From Paraburkholderia ribeironis (GTDB lineage: Bacteria; Pseudomonadota; Gammaproteobacteria; Burkholderiales; Burkholderiaceae), in assembly GCF_900019265.1 (NCBI RefSeq), contig NZ_CYGX02000012.1, forward strand, positions 208,393 through 272,392: a DNA stretch of 64,000 nucleotides, written 5' to 3'. Below the pieces are notes generated by a model. It was not told the DNA's origin and did not search any database. It saw only the letters and a list, made by a program, of their open reading frames with translations. This document shows positions 1 to 8,202 of the stretch, one piece after another. A program made the position numbers and the translations under genes. The first letter of the stretch is position 1; every line of letters begins with the position of its first letter.

Positions 1-35
1 CATCGGCATCGGCATCGGGTCAGGCGCCTGGAATG

Positions 36-61
36 AAAAAGCGGCTTCGGCCGCTTTTTTG
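36..61. terminator. Rho-independent terminator at the window edge
   Basis: A perfect stem GCGGC/GCCGC closed by a TTCG tetraloop is flanked by five A on the left and six or more T on the right, so it can work on either strand. It probably ends a gene lying left of the window. A TGA at 34-36 just before it may be that gene's stop, but only about 33 coding bases would be visible, so I do not call it. Confidence 0.8.
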
Positions 62-212
62 CTGGCGGCCCTGCAGCGCGTGCACGTTCATGCTACAAAG
101 CGGGATGCCGCGCCGGCACGCTGATTCGCCGGTTGCGTTTCGCGCATTTTCGCTGCGCCCCGCTTTGCGCCCCGCATTGCGCCCGCGAGGCGCGCAGCCT
201 CCCACCCGCTTC

Positions 213-1511
213 ATGAAAAAAGGCTTCTACACGATCATCGCGGCGCAGTTCATTTCGTCGCTCGCGGACAATGCGTTGTTGATCGCCGCCATCGCGCTGC
301 TTTCGGTGATTCGCTCGGCGGCCTGGGTCACGCCGCTGCTGCAGATCTTCTTCACCGTCTCGTATGTGCTGCTCGCGCCGTTCGTCGGCGCGTTCGCCGA
401 CGCGATGCAAAAGCGCCACGTGATGTTCATCTCCAACGCGCTGAAGGCGAGCGGCTGCCTGATGATGATCGCCGGCGTCCATCCGATGATTGCGTACGGC
501 GTGGTTGGCTTCGGCGCGGCCGCATATTCGCCCGCCAAGTACGGCATCCTCACCGAACTGCTGCCCGCGGAAAAACTCGTCGCGGCGAACGCGTGGCTCG
601 AATCGGCGACGGTTCTGTCCACCATCGTCGGCACGATGGTGGGCGGCGCGCTGATCAGCACCTTAGCGAATAAATTCGTCGCGCAAGCCCATCTACCGCT
701 GATCCACTCGTCCGGCGGCCTGGCGATGTTCGCGGTGATGATCACCTACGCGATCGCCGCCGCGGTCAACATGTTCATTCCCGACACCGGCGCGCGTTAT
801 CCGAATCGTCTATCGGAACCGAAGAAGCTGGTCGGCGATTTCTATCACTGCTTCAACGTACTGTGGGCCGACAAACTGGCACAGATCGCGCTGTGGGTCA
901 CGACGCTGATGTGGGGCGGCGCAGTGACGCTGCAATTGCTGGTGCTCAAATGGGCCCATGTGAACCTTGGGCTGTCGCTGTCGAAGGCGGCGGTGATGCA
1001 AGGCGTCACCGGCTTCGGTATCGCGATCGGCGCAGCGGCGGCCGCCGCGCTGATTCCGTTGCGCAAGTCGTTGCGGGTGCTGCCGGTCGGCATTCTCACC
1101 GGCCTGGTGGCGATCGCGATGGCCTTCTACAACAAGGATCTGTTCCCAGCGGGCGCGGGCATCCGGATCGGCACGCATGTCGCGCCGGTCTACACCCTGC
1201 TCGCGTATCCGCTGATGATCCTGCTCGGCGCACTCTCGGGATTTTTCATCGTGCCGATGAACGCGATTCTGCAGCATCGCGGCGCGACGCTGCTGTCCGC
1301 GGGCCATTCGATCGCCGTGCAGAACTTCAACCAGAATCTCGCCGTGCTGCTGATGCTCGGCGCATACGCGCTGCTGCTTACCGCGAAGATGCCGGCGCAA
1401 TGGATCATCGTCGTGTTCGGTGGCTTCGTGACGTTCATGATATGGCTCGCGAAACGGCGCAGCGCGCTGAACGAACGCACGGTGGACATGCGCGCGATGG
1501 TCGAGCAATGA
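213..1511 (+). CDS. lplT: Lysophospholipid transporter LplT (MFS)
   Basis: Major-facilitator inner-membrane protein of 432 aa. The family flips lysophospholipids (2-acyl-GPE) to the cytoplasmic face for re-acylation. The sequence shows about 12 hydrophobic segments, an MFS loop motif after TM2 (GAFADAMQKRH, residues 59-69) and the LplT-type stretch YSPAKYGILTELLP (105-118). The frame is open upstream to 33, but that extension is Arg/Pro-rich, crosses a terminator and does not look like MFS; MKKGFYTIIAAQF at 213 is the natural start. No strong Shine-Dalgarno is visible. In E. coli lplT partners aas; no acyltransferase gene is next to it here. mutS follows 168 bp downstream. The C-terminus (KRRSALNERTVDM) is cytoplasmic and basic. 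Confidence 0.9.
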   Translation: MKKGFYTIIAAQFISSLADNALLIAAIALLSVIRSAAWVTPLLQIFFTVSYVLLAPFVGAFADAMQKRHVMFISNALKASGCLMMIAGVHPMIAYGVVGFGAAAYSPAKYGILTELLPAEKLVAANAWLESATVLSTIVGTMVGGALISTLANKFVAQAHLPLIHSSGGLAMFAVMITYAIAAAVNMFIPDTGARYPNRLSEPKKLVGDFYHCFNVLWADKLAQIALWVTTLMWGGAVTLQLLVLKWAHVNLGLSLSKAAVMQGVTGFGIAIGAAAAAALIPLRKSLRVLPVGILTGLVAIAMAFYNKDLFPAGAGIRIGTHVAPVYTLLAYPLMILLGALSGFFIVPMNAILQHRGATLLSAGHSIAVQNFNQNLAVLLMLGAYALLLTAKMPAQWIIVVFGGFVTFMIWLAKRRSALNERTVDMRAMVEQ

Positions 1512-1679
1512 GCTCGATACGCAGTGAATCTGCTGCGCACGCGCAGCGGCGCACATTGCCCGGCGGCGTCCGGGTGCGCCACAAGGACTGACAAGGACTG
1601 GCCATTCGGCCAGGGTCCGCTCGCGGCGCCGGCGGGTTAAACTCACGCCCTGAACAGCTAACGCAAGAAGACACCGAGG

Positions 1680-4367
1680 ATGGGCATTCAAACCGCAGCG
1701 GCCAGCGACGTCGCACAACACACGCCGATGATGCAGCAGTATCTGCGCATCAAGGCGGATCATCCGGGCACGCTGGTGTTCTACCGGATGGGCGACTTCT
1801 ACGAGCTCTTTTTCGACGATGCGGAAAAAGCCGCCCGGCTGCTCGATCTGACGCTCACGCAGCGCGGCGCGTCGGCGGGCAATCCGATCAAGATGGCCGG
1901 CGTGCCGCATCATGCGGTCGAACAGTACCTGGCCAAGCTGGTGAAGCTCGGCGAATCGGTCGCGATTTGTGAACAGATCGGCGACCCGGCCGCATCGAAA
2001 GGACCGGTCGAGCGCAAGGTGGTGCGCGTGGTCACGCCGGGCACGCTGACCGATGCCGCGCTGCTGTCCGACAAGAGCGACGTTTATCTGCTGGCGATGT
2101 GCGTTGCGCACAATCGCCGCGGCGTCGCGACCAGCGTCGGCCTCGCGTGGCTAAACCTGGCGAGCGGCGCGTTGCGCCTCGCGGAAGTCGCCCCCGACCA
2201 GGTGGCGGCGGCGCTCGAACGCATTCGTCCCGCGGAAATTCTGGTCGCCGACACCTCCACCGACTCGACCAGTTGGACGCCGCCCGCGAACGCCGGCGCG
2301 CTGACGCGGGTGCCGGTCTGGCATTTCGATATCGCTTCGGGCACGCAGCGCCTGTGCGATCAGCTGGAAGTGGCCGGCCTCGACGGCTTCGGCGCCCATT
2401 CGCTGACTTGCGCGTGCGGTGCGGCCGGGGCATTGCTGCTGTACGCGGCGGCCACGCAAGGTCAGCAATTGCGCCATGTGCGTAGCCTGAAAGTCGAGTA
2501 CGAGTCTGAATATATCGGCCTCGATCCCGCCACGCGCCGCAACCTCGAACTCACGGAAACGCTGCGCGGCACCGAATCGCCCACGCTCTGTTCGCTGCTC
2601 GACACCTGCTGCACGACGATGGGCAGTCGCCTGCTGCGTCACTGGCTGCATCATCCGCCGCGCGAATCCGCGCTGGCGCAGGCGCGTCAGCAGGCCATCG
2701 GCGTGCTGCTCGAAGCGCCGCCGGGCGCCGATGTCGACACGCTGCGCGGCGCGTTGCGAAAAATTTCGGACATCGAACGGATTACCGGCCGTCTGGCGTT
2801 GCTGTCGGCACGGCCGCGCGATCTGTCGAGTCTGCGCGATACGTTCATCGCGCTGCCCGAGCTGCGTACGCAACTCGGGGCCATCTCGTCCAACGCGGCT
2901 TCGCTCGCGCGTATCGACGCCTCGCTGGAGCCGCCGCAAGCCTGCGTCGAACTACTCGTGCGCGCGGTCGCGCAGGAGCCGTCCGCGATGGTGCGCGACG
3001 GCGGCGTGATTGCACGCGGCTACGACGCGGAGCTCGATGAACTGCGCGATATTTCGGAGAACTGCGGACAGTTCCTGATCGACCTCGAAACGCGCGAACG
3101 TGCGCGCACCGGCATCGGCAATCTGCGCGTCGAGTACAACAAGGTGCACGGCTTTTATATCGAAGTCACGCGCGGCCAGACCGACAAGGTGCCCGACGAC
3201 TATCGCCGCCGTCAGACGCTGAAGAACGCCGAGCGCTACATCACGCCTGAACTGAAAACCTTCGAAGACAAGGCGCTGTCCGCGCAGGAACGTGCGCTCG
3301 CACGCGAACGCTCGCTGTACGACGCGCTATTGCAGACGCTGCTGCCGTTCATTCCGGATTGCCAGCGGGTCGCGGCGGCGCTCGCCGAACTCGATCTGCT
3401 GGCGGCCTTCGCCGAGCGCGCCCGCGCGCTCGACTGGGTCGCGCCGACGTTCTCGCCCGACACCGGCATCGAGATCGAGCAGGGGCGGCATCCGGTGGTC
3501 GAGGCGCAGGTCGAACAGTTCATCGCCAACGACTGCACGCTCACGCCCGAGCGCAAACTGCTGCTGATCACCGGCCCGAACATGGGCGGTAAATCGACCT
3601 TCATGCGGCAGACCGCGCTGATCGCACTGCTCGCGTACGTTGGTAGCTATGTGCCGGCACGACGCGCCGCGTTTGGGCCGATCGATCGCATCTTCACGCG
3701 GATCGGCGCCGCGGACGATCTGGCCGGCGGCCGCTCGACCTTCATGGTCGAAATGACCGAAGCCGCCGCGATCCTGAACGACGCGACGCCGCAGAGTCTC
3801 GTGCTGATGGACGAAATCGGCCGCGGCACGTCGACATTCGACGGGCTCGCGCTGGCGTGGGCGATTGCCCGTCATCTGCTCGCGCACAACGGTTGTCATA
3901 CGCTGTTCGCCACGCACTATTTCGAACTGACGCAGTTGCCGGCCGAGTTTGCGCATGCGGCCAATGTGCACCTGTCGGCGGTCGAGCATGGGCACGGCAT
4001 CGTGTTTTTGCATGCGGTCAACGAAGGGCCGGCCAATCAGAGCTACGGCCTGCAGGTCGCGCAACTCGCCGGTGTGCCGAACGCGGTGATTCGCGCTGCG
4101 CGCAGGCATCTCGCGCATCTGGAACAGCAATCGGCTGCGCAACCCGCGCCGCAACTCGATCTGTTCGCCGCGCCCGTGCCGATGCTGGCCGAAGACGCGG
4201 ACAACGAGCATGACGCCGGATCCGCCGGCACGACAGCAGCACCTCGCATGCAGGCGCTCGTCGAGCGTCTGCGCGGCATCGATCCGAACGATCTGCGGCC
4301 GCGCGAAGCACTCGACCTGCTGTATGAACTGCACGAACTGGCCAGCGCGCCGGATGCCGACCATTGA
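1680..4367 (+). CDS. mutS: DNA mismatch repair protein MutS
   Basis: Mismatch recognition ATPase of 895 aa, slightly longer than E. coli MutS (853). The N-terminal domain carries the Phe-x-Glu wedge (F40, E42 in MGDFYELF) that stacks on the mispaired base. The C-terminal ABC-type ATPase has Walker [10 protein letters not shown] (632-640), Walker [15 protein letters not shown] (D711, E712) and the ATHYFELT switch (about 744-751). Residues about 795-855 form a low-complexity Ala/Asp linker before a C-terminal helix ([21 protein letters not shown]) typical of the tetramerisation tail. The next gene starts inside its last codons (14-bp overlap), which suggests co-transcription. Start ATG 1680 is supported by the conserved onset [16 protein letters not shown]. 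Confidence 0.98.
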   Translation: MGIQTAAASDVAQHTPMMQQYLRIKADHPGTLVFYRMGDFYELFFDDAEKAARLLDLTLTQRGASAGNPIKMAGVPHHAVEQYLAKLVKLGESVAICEQIGDPAASKGPVERKVVRVVTPGTLTDAALLSDKSDVYLLAMCVAHNRRGVATSVGLAWLNLASGALRLAEVAPDQVAAALERIRPAEILVADTSTDSTSWTPPANAGALTRVPVWHFDIASGTQRLCDQLEVAGLDGFGAHSLTCACGAAGALLLYAAATQGQQLRHVRSLKVEYESEYIGLDPATRRNLELTETLRGTESPTLCSLLDTCCTTMGSRLLRHWLHHPPRESALAQARQQAIGVLLEAPPGADVDTLRGALRKISDIERITGRLALLSARPRDLSSLRDTFIALPELRTQLGAISSNAASLARIDASLEPPQACVELLVRAVAQEPSAMVRDGGVIARGYDAELDELRDISENCGQFLIDLETRERARTGIGNLRVEYNKVHGFYIEVTRGQTDKVPDDYRRRQTLKNAERYITPELKTFEDKALSAQERALARERSLYDALLQTLLPFIPDCQRVAAALAELDLLAAFAERARALDWVAPTFSPDTGIEIEQGRHPVVEAQVEQFIANDCTLTPERKLLLITGPNMGGKSTFMRQTALIALLAYVGSYVPARRAAFGPIDRIFTRIGAADDLAGGRSTFMVEMTEAAAILNDATPQSLVLMDEIGRGTSTFDGLALAWAIARHLLAHNGCHTLFATHYFELTQLPAEFAHAANVHLSAVEHGHGIVFLHAVNEGPANQSYGLQVAQLAGVPNAVIRAARRHLAHLEQQSAAQPAPQLDLFAAPVPMLAEDADNEHDAGSAGTTAAPRMQALVERLRGIDPNDLRPREALDLLYELHELASAPDADH

Positions 4368-5715
4368 CACGCTGAGCCCCTCGCAGTGTCCGCGCTGGCT
4401 TCACGCGGCGGTGATCCGTGCGCTCGCGTTCGTGATCGCTGGCGCCATTGGGTCAGTTGCGAGCCTTGTCGCGGGCGCTACACCGGCATACGCCGGGGCC
4501 GCGCGCTTCAGCTTCGCGGTGATCGCCAATACGATGCATCGCCCCGCCGACGAAGCCGCCACGCAACGGTTGATCGAGGCGATCAGCCGTGAGCGCGACG
4601 TGTCGTTCATCGTCTACGCCGGCAATCTGAAGGGACCGCGCGAAGCCTGCCGCGATGAGCTCTACGAGCGCCGCCACGCATTGCTCGAAACCGCGCGGCC
4701 CGCTCTCTTCTTCATTCCCGGCCAGCATGACTGGGTCGATTGCGGGACGGCCGAGGCCGGCGGCTTCGATCCAGTCGAACGCCTCGATTTGCTGCGTCAA
4801 ACGCTGTTCGCCGACACCACGTCGATGGGACAGAATCCGCTTGCGTTGACGCGCGAAAGCGAAGTCTCGCGCTTTCGTCCGTTTCGCGAGAACGTGCGCT
4901 GGCAAGCGGGCGACGTCGTGTTCGTCGGCCTGAATGCGCCAGGCCCGAACAACCACTATCTGACCGCGGGCGGCCGCAACGGCGAATTCGAAGACCGGGC
5001 CGTCGCCAATGCGTTCTGGCTCGAACACGCCGGGGAATACGCAAAGCGCCGCGACGCGCGTGCAGTCGTCGTGTTCATTCAGGGCGATCCCGATCCGGAA
5101 CGTTACGAACGGCCCGAGCGTTTCGCATGGCTGCGTTTTGCGCATACCCCGCGCCGCGATGGCTTTCTGGAATTCAAACGCAGCCTCGTCAAGCTCGCGC
5201 AGATTTTCCACGGCCCCGTGCTGGTCATTCATTGCGACGACGAACGCACGAGCGGCGGCTTCGTGATCGATCAGCCGCTACGCAATGACAAGGGGATGCT
5301 GGTCACGAATCTCACGCGTGTCGCGCTTGCCCCGCATGATCGTCTTAACCAGTGGATTCAGATTGAAGTGGAACCCGGCAGGAAACCGCCGTTCCGTGTG
5401 AGCGTGCGCAACGTGCCCAAGCAGATGCCGATGCCGGCCACGCAACCGGCGCTGCCGCGTGAGGAGCCTGCGGCGTCAATGCCAGCGGCGCCGATGCCTG
5501 GACCCGCGTCGGAACTACCACCGCTATTGCCAACGCCCGGTGAGCCGCAAGTGGACTCGCAGCCGCATATGCCGGCCAACCAGGGGGGCGGCGAATACGG
5601 GCCGGCGATATCGGCCCCGCCCGCCCCGGCCATTGCGCCGCGCGTGCCGGGTGCTGCTCCAGGCTTGAGCGTACCCGGCGGCGAACCAGCCAGTTCAGTG
5701 CAGAGTGGGCCCTGA
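4354..5715 (+). CDS. Exported metallophosphoesterase-like protein with degenerate active site and Pro-rich tail
   Basis: Predicted 453-aa secreted or periplasmic protein. An N-terminal hydrophobic segment (residues 19-48, ending in AYAG) looks like a signal peptide. The body resembles the calcineurin-like phosphoesterase fold: a beta strand plus loop (VIANTMHR, 55-62) where DxH is expected, YAGNLKG (88-94) where GDxxxxG is expected, and PGQHDW (122-127) for the GNHD motif. The first two motifs lack the metal-binding Asp and His, so activity is doubtful. Residues about 370-453 are Pro/Ala/Met-rich and look unstructured. It overlaps mutS by 14 bp and its 3' end overlaps slyD by 21 bp tail-to-tail. 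The start at 4354 was chosen because the longer frame to 4210 lies wholly inside mutS. Function unknown. Confidence 0.8.
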   Translation: MPTIDTLSPSQCPRWLHAAVIRALAFVIAGAIGSVASLVAGATPAYAGAARFSFAVIANTMHRPADEAATQRLIEAISRERDVSFIVYAGNLKGPREACRDELYERRHALLETARPALFFIPGQHDWVDCGTAEAGGFDPVERLDLLRQTLFADTTSMGQNPLALTRESEVSRFRPFRENVRWQAGDVVFVGLNAPGPNNHYLTAGGRNGEFEDRAVANAFWLEHAGEYAKRRDARAVVVFIQGDPDPERYERPERFAWLRFAHTPRRDGFLEFKRSLVKLAQIFHGPVLVIHCDDERTSGGFVIDQPLRNDKGMLVTNLTRVALAPHDRLNQWIQIEVEPGRKPPFRVSVRNVPKQMPMPATQPALPREEPAASMPAAPMPGPASELPPLLPTPGEPQVDSQPHMPANQGGGEYGPAISAPPAPAIAPRVPGAAPGLSVPGGEPASSVQSGP

Positions 5716-6243
5716 CTTGTTGTCGTCTTCGTCTTCGTCTTCGTCATCGTCATCGAGGACTTCGAGGCCGTCGGCACCATGCGCATGCTCGTGCTGGATT
5801 TCATCTTCGGTCGCCGGGCGCACGTCTTTCACGGTCAGCGCGAAACGCAGCGCCATGCCGGCGAGCGGATGGTTGCCGTCGAGCACGACTTTGTCTTCCG
5901 CGACGTCGGTCACCACGTAGACGAGCGAGTCGAGATCCTCATCGCCTTCTTCCGGCGTGCCTTCGAATTGCATACCGACTTCAAGCGGTTCCGGGAAGCG
6001 ATCGCGCGGCTCGATCTTCACGAGCTCGGGGTCGTACTCGCCGAACGCGTCTTGCGGTTCGAGCTGGATCTGAGTCTCGAAACCGGTCTCGTGGCCGTCG
6101 AGCTCTTCCTCGATCTTGGGGAACGTGCCATCATAGCCGCCGTGCAGATAGACCATCGGCTCGTCGCTTTCTTCAATCAGATTGCCTTGCGCATCCGATA
6201 GCTTGTAAGCGACCGACACGACGGTGTTCTTTGCGATTTTCAT
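5695..6243 (-). CDS. slyD: FKBP-type peptidyl-prolyl isomerase, SlyD family
   Basis: Cytoplasmic 182-aa prolyl isomerase/chaperone. The N-terminal FKBP half begins MKIAKNTVVSVAYKL and contains the YLHGGYDGTFPKIEEEL core; the inserted-in-flap chaperone domain follows (EPQDAFGEYDPELVKIEPRDRF), then a return strand with the family motif DGNHPLAGMAL. The tail is a run of about 12 Asp/Glu instead of the His/Cys-rich metal-binding tail of E. coli SlyD, with only two His in HEHAHG. The start at 6243 has a good Shine-Dalgarno (GGAG); the upstream frame extension is spurious. Divergent from the oxygenase gene at 6276 with 32 bp between start codons, and convergent with the phosphoesterase-like gene. 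Confidence 0.93.
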   Translation of the reverse strand: MKIAKNTVVSVAYKLSDAQGNLIEESDEPMVYLHGGYDGTFPKIEEELDGHETGFETQIQLEPQDAFGEYDPELVKIEPRDRFPEPLEVGMQFEGTPEEGDEDLDSLVYVVTDVAEDKVVLDGNHPLAGMALRFALTVKDVRPATEDEIQHEHAHGADGLEVLDDDDEDEDEDDNKSGPTLH

Positions 6244-6267
6244 TCGATTCTCCAGAATACAGTTCAC

Positions 6268-6273
6268 ATTATA
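6268..6273 (-). promoter_or_regulatory. Candidate -10 box for slyD
   Basis: On the minus strand the hexamer TATAAT is a perfect sigma-70 -10, about 25 bp upstream of the slyD ATG. The -35 would fall inside the first codons of the divergent oxygenase gene and is weak by eye. The element sits 3 bp from the ATG of that divergent gene, so slyD promoter occupancy and oxygenase translation start are physically linked. Confidence 0.45.
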
Positions 6274-6275
6274 CG

Positions 6276-7517
6276 ATGCCCAAGCGGCCCACTGACCACC
6301 CGGCCGACGCAGCTTCGGCACGCAATTCGTCACCGGCTTCAAAGCCGGTTCTGCCGCCCTCGCCTGACACGCCGACCGCGTTGCTCGGCAACCTGACTCC
6401 GTCGCAATTCATGCGCCGGTACTGGCAAAAAAAGCCGCTGCTGATTCGCCAGGCGATTCCGGACGTAGAAGCGCCGCTGTCGCGCGATGCATTCTTCGAG
6501 CTAGCCGATCGGGATGAAGTCGAAGCGCGCCTGATTACGCACTTGCGCAACAAATGGCAGCTCGAGCACGGGCCGTTCGCACCCGACGAACTGCCGTCGG
6601 TGAAACAGCGCGCATGGACGCTGCTCGTGCAGGGCGTGGACCTCTACGACGATCGCGCTCGTGCGTTGCTGGACCGCTTCCGCTTCGTGCCGGACGCGCG
6701 TCTCGACGACCTGATGATTTCGTATGCGAGCGACGGCGGCGGCGTAGGACCCCACTTCGACTCCTACGATGTGTTTCTGCTGCAAGTGAAAGGCAAGCGC
6801 CGTTGGCGCATCAGTTCGCAGAAAGATCTGACACTGCAGGCCGGTTTGCCTTTGAAGGTTTTACAGAACTTCGAGCCTGAAGAGGAATGGCTGCTCGAGC
6901 CCGGTGACATGCTGTATCTGCCGCCGCATATCGCACACGACGGCATCGCCGAAGGTGAATGCATGACGTGCTCGATCGGTTTTCGCGCCCCGTCCGCGAG
7001 CGAACTGACCGCGCAATTTCTCTACCATTTGGCCGAGCGCGGCGAGTCGGCGGGTAATAGAGGCACGCTTTACCGCGATCCGCAGCAACCCGCCGTCGAG
7101 CGCCCGGCCGAGTTGCCGGCTGCGCTGGTCGAAAGAGTGGGCGCAATCCTTGCTGCGGTCAAATGGAAAGAGCAGGATATTGCGTCGTTCCTTGGCAGCT
7201 ATCTCAGCGAACCCAAGCCGACTGTCGTGTTTGATCCGCCGCACAAGCCGCTCAGCGAGGCCCGTTTCATCGCTCAGGCATCGAAGTTGGGCCTGCGGCT
7301 GGACCGCAAGACCAATTTGTTGTACAACCGTCGTTTTTTCTTCGTAAACGGAGAAGAAATGTCACTCAATGGCACAAAAAAGTGGTTGTTTGACCTCGCA
7401 AACCACCGTTGCATGAGTGCGAAACGCTTTGTAACACTCTCGCACGATTCATCAATGACAGCACGGCTACACGAGTGGTATCGTGCGGGCTGGATACAGG
7501 TGGGAGAGCTTGCTTAA
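6276..7517 (+). CDS. roxA: JmjC/cupin ribosomal protein uL16 arginine hydroxylase family
   Basis: 413-aa Fe(II)/2-oxoglutarate oxygenase of the YcfD/RoxA family, which hydroxylates an arginine of ribosomal protein uL16. The metal triad is visible: H160 and D162 in GPHFDSYD, and a distal His in PPHIAHDG (H221, or H218). The stretch KGKRRWRI follows as in the family, and the C-terminal winged-helix-like part runs from about residue 270. Longer than E. coli YcfD (373 aa), mainly because of a Pro/Ser/Ala-rich N-terminus of about 40 residues. Start ATG 6276 lacks a clear ribosome-binding site; in-frame codons before it would run into the slyD leader. Divergent from slyD. The substrate is inferred from family only. 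Confidence 0.85.
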   Translation: MPKRPTDHPADAASARNSSPASKPVLPPSPDTPTALLGNLTPSQFMRRYWQKKPLLIRQAIPDVEAPLSRDAFFELADRDEVEARLITHLRNKWQLEHGPFAPDELPSVKQRAWTLLVQGVDLYDDRARALLDRFRFVPDARLDDLMISYASDGGGVGPHFDSYDVFLLQVKGKRRWRISSQKDLTLQAGLPLKVLQNFEPEEEWLLEPGDMLYLPPHIAHDGIAEGECMTCSIGFRAPSASELTAQFLYHLAERGESAGNRGTLYRDPQQPAVERPAELPAALVERVGAILAAVKWKEQDIASFLGSYLSEPKPTVVFDPPHKPLSEARFIAQASKLGLRLDRKTNLLYNRRFFFVNGEEMSLNGTKKWLFDLANHRCMSAKRFVTLSHDSSMTARLHEWYRAGWIQVGELA

Positions 7518-7608
7518 CTGTGCCTCGTGCTATACCGTACAGTGAAATTTTGTATGAGAAAGACAACGTATTGACCCCGGATTTATCGACTGTCAGTACG
7601 AAAGTGCA

Positions 7609-7614
7609 TATAAT
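7609..7614 (+). promoter_or_regulatory. Candidate -10 box for the repeat lipoprotein gene
   Basis: A perfect TATAAT lies between the oxygenase stop (7517) and the lipoprotein start (7749). A TTGACC at 7571-7576 is too far away (32-bp spacer) to be its -35; at 17 bp the hexamer is only TCGACT. If used, it would give a leader of about 130 nt. Confidence 0.45.
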
Positions 7615-7642
7615 TTCCGCCCAAGCCGTAGGGAAGATTCCA

Positions 7643-7689
7643 GCTCGTCGAAAGAGCGTCTCCACCAGCGGCCCAGGTCGGTGTTGGAG
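7643..7689 (+). other. Two hairpins in the lipoprotein 5' leader
   Basis: A short hairpin (GCTC/GAGC arms, 7643-7657) is followed by a larger bulged one formed by CTCCACC (7660-7666) and GGTGTTGGAG (7680-7689). They lie between a perfect -10 and the lipoprotein ATG, so the mRNA leader may be structured. I do not recognise a known riboswitch class. Confidence 0.35.
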
Positions 7690-7748
7690 CACATTACCGG
7701 TTTTATTTTGCGCTGTTGCTTACCTTTAAACCATAAAAGGACGTGATC

Positions 7749-7994
7749 ATGAAGAAATCCCTCCTCGTAGCATCCCTGTTGGCAGTTGTGGCACTGGCTG
7801 CATGCAATAAGAGCGAGCAAGCCGCTGCTCCGGCAGATGCTGCGTCCCCGGCAGTTGCCGCATCGCCGGCTGAAGCCGCATCGCCGGCTGAAGCCGCATC
7901 GCCGGCAGAAGCCGCATCGCCCGCAGAAGCCGCATCGCCGGCTGAAGCCGCATCGCCGGCAGTTGCAGCATCCCCGGCAGGCGCAAGCCAGTAA
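7749..7994 (+). CDS. Small outer-membrane-type lipoprotein made of AASPAE repeats
   Basis: 81-aa lipoprotein. The signal peptide MKKSLLVASLLAVVALAAC has a clear lipobox (LAAC, C19), so the mature protein starts CNKSEQAAAPAD. The rest is almost entirely eight tandem copies of a six-residue unit (AASPAE or AASPAV), encoded by an 18-bp DNA repeat at 7839-7982, ending GASQ. No folded domain is visible; it would be an extended Pro/Ala/Ser/Glu chain like a spacer or cell-wall-spanning tether. An upstream GTG (7743) is in frame, but ATG 7749 preceded by AAAGGACG is the better start. It has its own candidate promoter and a strong terminator, so it is monocistronic. Function unknown. Confidence 0.85.
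   Translation: MKKSLLVASLLAVVALAACNKSEQAAAPADAASPAVAASPAEAASPAEAASPAEAASPAEAASPAEAASPAVAASPAGASQ
7839..7982 (+). repeat. 18-bp tandem repeat, 8 units, inside lipoprotein gene
   Basis: Eight contiguous in-frame units of the form GCC GCA TCG CCG GCT GAA. Units differ mostly at third positions (GCT/GCA for Ala, TCG/TCC for Ser) and in the last codon (GAA, GTT or GGC). Copy number is likely to vary between strains. Confidence 0.95.
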
Positions 7995-8084
7995 GCTGCA
8001 CTCACTCGACGTTGCAACGGCTCTCGCCGCAGCAACGTCGATGCGGAAGGCTGCTCAAACCAGCGGCCTCCGACAAGCAGCATT

Positions 8085-8117
8085 AAAAAGCCACGAATCC
8101 AAATTCGTGGCTTTTTT
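8085..8117. terminator. Bidirectional terminator after lipoprotein gene / DinG-like gene
   Basis: Arms GCCACGAAT and ATTCGTGGC are flanked by A5 and T6 tracts. It lies between the lipoprotein stop (7994, +) and the helicase stop (8203, -), so it can serve both convergent genes. Confidence 0.88.
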
Positions 8118-8202
8118 GTTTTCGATGCATCGCGCAAGCCGCATGCATCCGCATGCATCGTTTGGCGCTGCGGCGCCTCAATGCAGCAACGGATCAAGAC
8201 AT

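Noticed and set aside
1..36. 3' end of an upstream gene
   Set aside because: A TGA at 34-36 precedes a terminator, but only a few codons (HRHRHRVRRLE) are visible, too little to support a call.
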